Assembly (NCBI GenBank): GCA_002381565.1
Contig: DFWZ01000033.1
Location: 12,704-58,849, forward strand
Reading direction: 5' to 3'
DNA length: 46,146 nt
DNA from: Gallionella sp. UBA4121
GTDB lineage: Bacteria > Pseudomonadota > Gammaproteobacteria > Burkholderiales > Gallionellaceae
The position numbers and the translations under genes were made by a program. Positions within the stretch are counted from its first letter, which is position 1. Each line of letters opens with the position of its first letter. The notes under the pieces were generated by a model. The model did not search any database, was not told where the DNA came from, and saw only the letters and a program-made list of their open reading frames with translations. Positions 43,992 through 46,146 of the stretch are shown in pieces.

Positions 43992-44708
43992 ATGAACAAT
44001 ACGCCAAAGCTGCCTGTAACCGACATTCCCGAAGCCTGGGATGCCAAGGAGGCGTGGCGCGTTTTCGGCATTATGTCAGAATTTGTTTCGGCCACCGACC
44101 GCCTGGCCCAAATCCACCCGGCCGTCAGCGTCTTCGGCAGCGCGCGCATGAAACCGGACCAACCCTATTACAAGTTGTGTGAAGAGATTTCACGGCTGCT
44201 ATCCGATGCTGGTTTTTCAGTCATATCCGGCGGCGGACCTGGCATCATGGAGGCTGCCAACAAGGGCGCATTCTACGGAAAATCCCCCAGCGTCGGCCTG
44301 AACATTCAACTGCCGCATGAACAGTCCAACAACCCATACCAGAACATCAGCCAGTCATTCCAGCACTTTTTCGCCCGCAAGGTGATGTTCGTCAAATTCG
44401 CTCATGCCTACGTCGTCATGCCCGGCGGCTTTGGCACCCTGGACGAGCTGATGGAAGCACTGACGCTGGTGCAAACCGGCAAGACACGCCGCATGCCGAT
44501 TATTCTGGTGGGCTCGAAATTCTGGGGCGGGATGATCGAATGGTTCAAAACCGCGCTGCTGGAAGAGAAAGTCATCAGCCCGGAAGACATAGAACTGATC
44601 CAGCTGATCGATGAACCCGGGGAAGTCGTCAGCGCGATCTTCAAACATTACGAATCCTCCGGCTTCGAGCCTACCGAAGCGGAACGCGAACGCCAGCTTT
44701 ACCTATAA
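43992..44708 (+). CDS. LOG family protein (TIGR00730)
   Basis: A 238-residue Rossmann-like protein of the lysine decarboxylase-like / LOG family. Family motifs are present: SVFGSARMKPDQPYY, SGGGPGIMEAANKGA, ARKVMFVK and PGGFGTLDE (PGG at 144-146, Glu152). Such enzymes hydrolyse nucleoside monophosphates to free base and ribose phosphate, and in plants activate cytokinins. AAGG precedes the ATG. Divergent from polA with only 33 bases between start codons, so their promoters must overlap each other or the neighbouring gene. Confidence 0.92.
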   Translation: MNNTPKLPVTDIPEAWDAKEAWRVFGIMSEFVSATDRLAQIHPAVSVFGSARMKPDQPYYKLCEEISRLLSDAGFSVISGGGPGIMEAANKGAFYGKSPSVGLNIQLPHEQSNNPYQNISQSFQHFFARKVMFVKFAHAYVVMPGGFGTLDELMEALTLVQTGKTRRMPIILVGSKFWGGMIEWFKTALLEEKVISPEDIELIQLIDEPGEVVSAIFKHYESSGFEPTEAERERQLYL

Positions 44709-44751
44709 ATCGGCTAAAATGCGCGCATTACAATTTACAGGCACCGCTACC

Positions 44752-45072
44752 ATGCGCCTCTTATCTTTTTTACTGCTGTGCGGTTTGTCACTTTCCGCCT
44801 TCGCCGCCAACCTCGAACCGTTGCCAGCCCCTCCCGCGTTTACGCCTGAACCGGAAACTCCAAGCGACGAACCCGAAGTCACCATCATCAAACAGACCGA
44901 ACTGACCGTTGAAGAATATCGCTCCGGTGGCCGCCTGTACATGATAAAAGTAACGCCCAAAGTCGGCCCGCCTTACTATCTGGTGGATCAACGCGGCGAC
45001 GGAAAATTCGCCCGCCAGGAGAGTCTGGATACCGGTTTCCGCGCCCCGCAATGGGTTATCCACCGCTTCTGA
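44752..45072 (+). CDS. DUF2782 family exported small protein
   Basis: A 106-residue protein of unknown function. A signal peptide ends near SAFA (about residue 18). A Pro/Glu-rich stretch (PAPPAFTPEPETPSDEPEV) precedes a small folded part: TIIKQTELTVEEYRSGGRLY, MIKVTPKVGPPYYLVDQRGD and APQWVIHRF. The ATG at 44752 fits the signal peptide; one at 44719 would add 11 residues. In betaproteobacteria this family commonly lies between polA and thrB, as here. It is predicted periplasmic. Confidence 0.82.
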   Translation: MRLLSFLLLCGLSLSAFAANLEPLPAPPAFTPEPETPSDEPEVTIIKQTELTVEEYRSGGRLYMIKVTPKVGPPYYLVDQRGDGKFARQESLDTGFRAPQWVIHRF

Positions 45073-45112
45073 CGATCATGGCTAAAAGACACACGCCATG
45101 CACTCCCTCATT

Positions 45113-45138
45113 CCCTCTCCCGTAAGCGGGCGAAGGGG
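45113..45138. repeat. REP-like palindrome upstream of thrB
   Basis: CCCTCTCCCG is followed by a short loop and CGGG, then CGAAGGGG, an imperfect stem-loop of the CCCTCTCCC class. It fills most of the space between the DUF2782 gene and thrB and may act as a transcript end or stabilising stem. Confidence 0.5.
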
Positions 45139-45170
45139 ACAATGACTCGCTACGCGAATTTACCGTTTAT

Positions 45171-46112
45171 ATGTCTGTTTACACTACCGTTACCGAGGCC
45201 GAGCTGACCGAATGGCTGGGCGATTATTCGCTGGGCCAATTGCTGAGTTTGCAGGGCATTGCGTCCGGCATCGAAAACACCAACTATTTTGTCACCACCA
45301 GCAATGGTCGCTTCGTCCTCACGCTGTTCGAAAAACTGAACGCTGATGAATTGCCGTTCTACCTGAACCTGATGGCTCATTTGGCGCGTCACGGCATTCC
45401 CTGCCCGGCACCGATGGCAAATCGCCACAATCAGTTTCTGGGCGTACTGAAGGACAAACCCGCCTGCATCGTCAGCCGCCTCGACGGCAAGTCTACCACC
45501 GCCCCCACCCGGACTCACTGTGCGGCGATGGGCGCAATGCTGGGGCAAATGCATATTGCGGGCATGAGCTTTTCGCAGATCATGCCCAACCCGCGAGGGG
45601 GCGCCTGGCGCAGCACTACCGCGCCGCAGGTACTGCCCTTTGTCAATGCCGAACAAGCCGCCCTGCTAAAGAGCGAAATCGCGCTGCACGCGCAACAGAA
45701 CAGCCCGACCTTACCGCAAGGCCTGATTCACGCCGACCTGTTCCGCGACAATGTACTACTGATCGAGGACCGCATAGGCGGGCTGATAGATTTTTATTTC
45801 GCCTGCACCGATGCCTTGCTGTATGACGTGGCGATCACCGTCAATGACTGGTGCATGAACGCCGACGGCAGCCTTGATGCGGGTCGGGCACAGACATTTT
45901 TGCGCGCGTATCATGCGGTGCGCCCGCTTGAAGACAGCGAACACCATGCCTGGCCGCTGATGTTGCGCCTAGCCGCGCTGCGCTTCTGGCTGTCGCGCCT
46001 GTTCGATCTGTATCTGCCACGCGATGGCGAATTGATACATGCACATGATCCGGGCCATTTCGAACGCATTCTGAGAAACCACATCGCAGCCGAACAAACC
46101 GTCTGGCTGTAA
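45171..46112 (+). CDS. thrB: homoserine kinase, APH-fold type
   Basis: A 313-residue kinase of the aminoglycoside phosphotransferase fold, the form of ThrB common in beta- and some gammaproteobacteria; it phosphorylates homoserine for threonine synthesis. The catalytic loop is HADLFRDNVLL (His187, Asp189, Asn194), followed by IDFYFAC with the metal-binding Asp207. The N-terminal lobe shows LLSLQGIASGIENTNYFV and FVLTLFE. The start at 45171 has a weak ribosome site. Length matches the family. Confidence 0.95.
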   Translation: MSVYTTVTEAELTEWLGDYSLGQLLSLQGIASGIENTNYFVTTSNGRFVLTLFEKLNADELPFYLNLMAHLARHGIPCPAPMANRHNQFLGVLKDKPACIVSRLDGKSTTAPTRTHCAAMGAMLGQMHIAGMSFSQIMPNPRGGAWRSTTAPQVLPFVNAEQAALLKSEIALHAQQNSPTLPQGLIHADLFRDNVLLIEDRIGGLIDFYFACTDALLYDVAITVNDWCMNADGSLDAGRAQTFLRAYHAVRPLEDSEHHAWPLMLRLAALRFWLSRLFDLYLPRDGELIHAHDPGHFERILRNHIAAEQTVWL

Positions 46113-46117
46113 AAACC

Positions 46118-46138
46118 GGTAAGTGGTAAGTGGTAAGT
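46118..46138. repeat. heptanucleotide repeats after thrB
   Basis: Three identical tandem GGTAAGT units begin five bases after the thrB stop and run to near the window edge. Same 7-base style as in murF (25284-25311) and at the murB-ddl junction, which shows that the motif also occurs outside coding sequence. Confidence 0.75.
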
Positions 46139-46146
46139 CTGTCTCT

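Overview
The window looks like a betaproteobacterial chromosome segment, probably from the Nitrosomonadales (Gallionellaceae-like); I cannot resolve the genus. The basis is the gene style and order: a complete division and cell wall (dcw) cluster, a class A RNase P RNA, a polA / LOG-family / DUF2782 / thrB block, an MdoD/MdoH glucan pair, and protein motifs that read like betaproteobacterial versions.

Layout. (1) 1-2150: the 5' part of lpxC (minus strand, cut by the window edge), a MipA/OmpV-type outer membrane gene, and a decayed 150-bp piece of a second lpxC copy. (2) 2155-10369, all minus strand: opgH-opgD (periplasmic glucans), a DapB-like reductase, and a glrK-qseG-glrR-type two-component operon joined by ATGA overlaps. 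A ~50-bp direct repeat lies on both sides of this block (1950-1999 and 10631-10680). (3) 10805-13760: an orphan ParB-like protein overlapping a GAF-GGDEF diguanylate cyclase, convergent with a CaCA-type cation exchanger. (4) 13896-31675, minus strand: the dcw cluster in the order mraZ-rsmH-ftsL-ftsI-murE-murF-mraY-murD-ftsW-murG-murC-murB/ddl-ftsQ-ftsA-ftsZ, mostly joined by start/stop overlaps. It is driven from a clear sigma-70 promoter with four 10-bp-spaced MraZ boxes. (5) 32155-34532, plus strand: TspO, a TIGR01777 epimerase and a membrane-anchored rhodanese. (6) 34672-41045, minus strand: NhaD, a P2-type ATPase, a SulP transporter and rnpB. (7) 41172-46112: polA (minus), then LOG-family, DUF2782 and thrB (plus).

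How the genes work together. Region 4 makes and polymerises lipid II and builds the division ring. lpxC, opgDH and the GlrKR homologue also concern the envelope. lpxC, which commonly follows ftsZ, is here separated from it by about 13 kb of extra genes.

The most unusual signals are in the dcw cluster. Short tandem heptanucleotide repeats (two related styles, GGATNCA and GGYARSY) sit in frame inside murB, murD and murF, at the C-terminus of murF, at the junction of a continuous murB-ddl reading frame, and again after thrB. ftsW has acquired a substitute 3' end, with the apparent original tail left as a relic next to the murG start. These point to small-repeat invasion of essential cell wall genes. 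No CRISPR array, tRNA, integrase or complete insertion sequence was seen.
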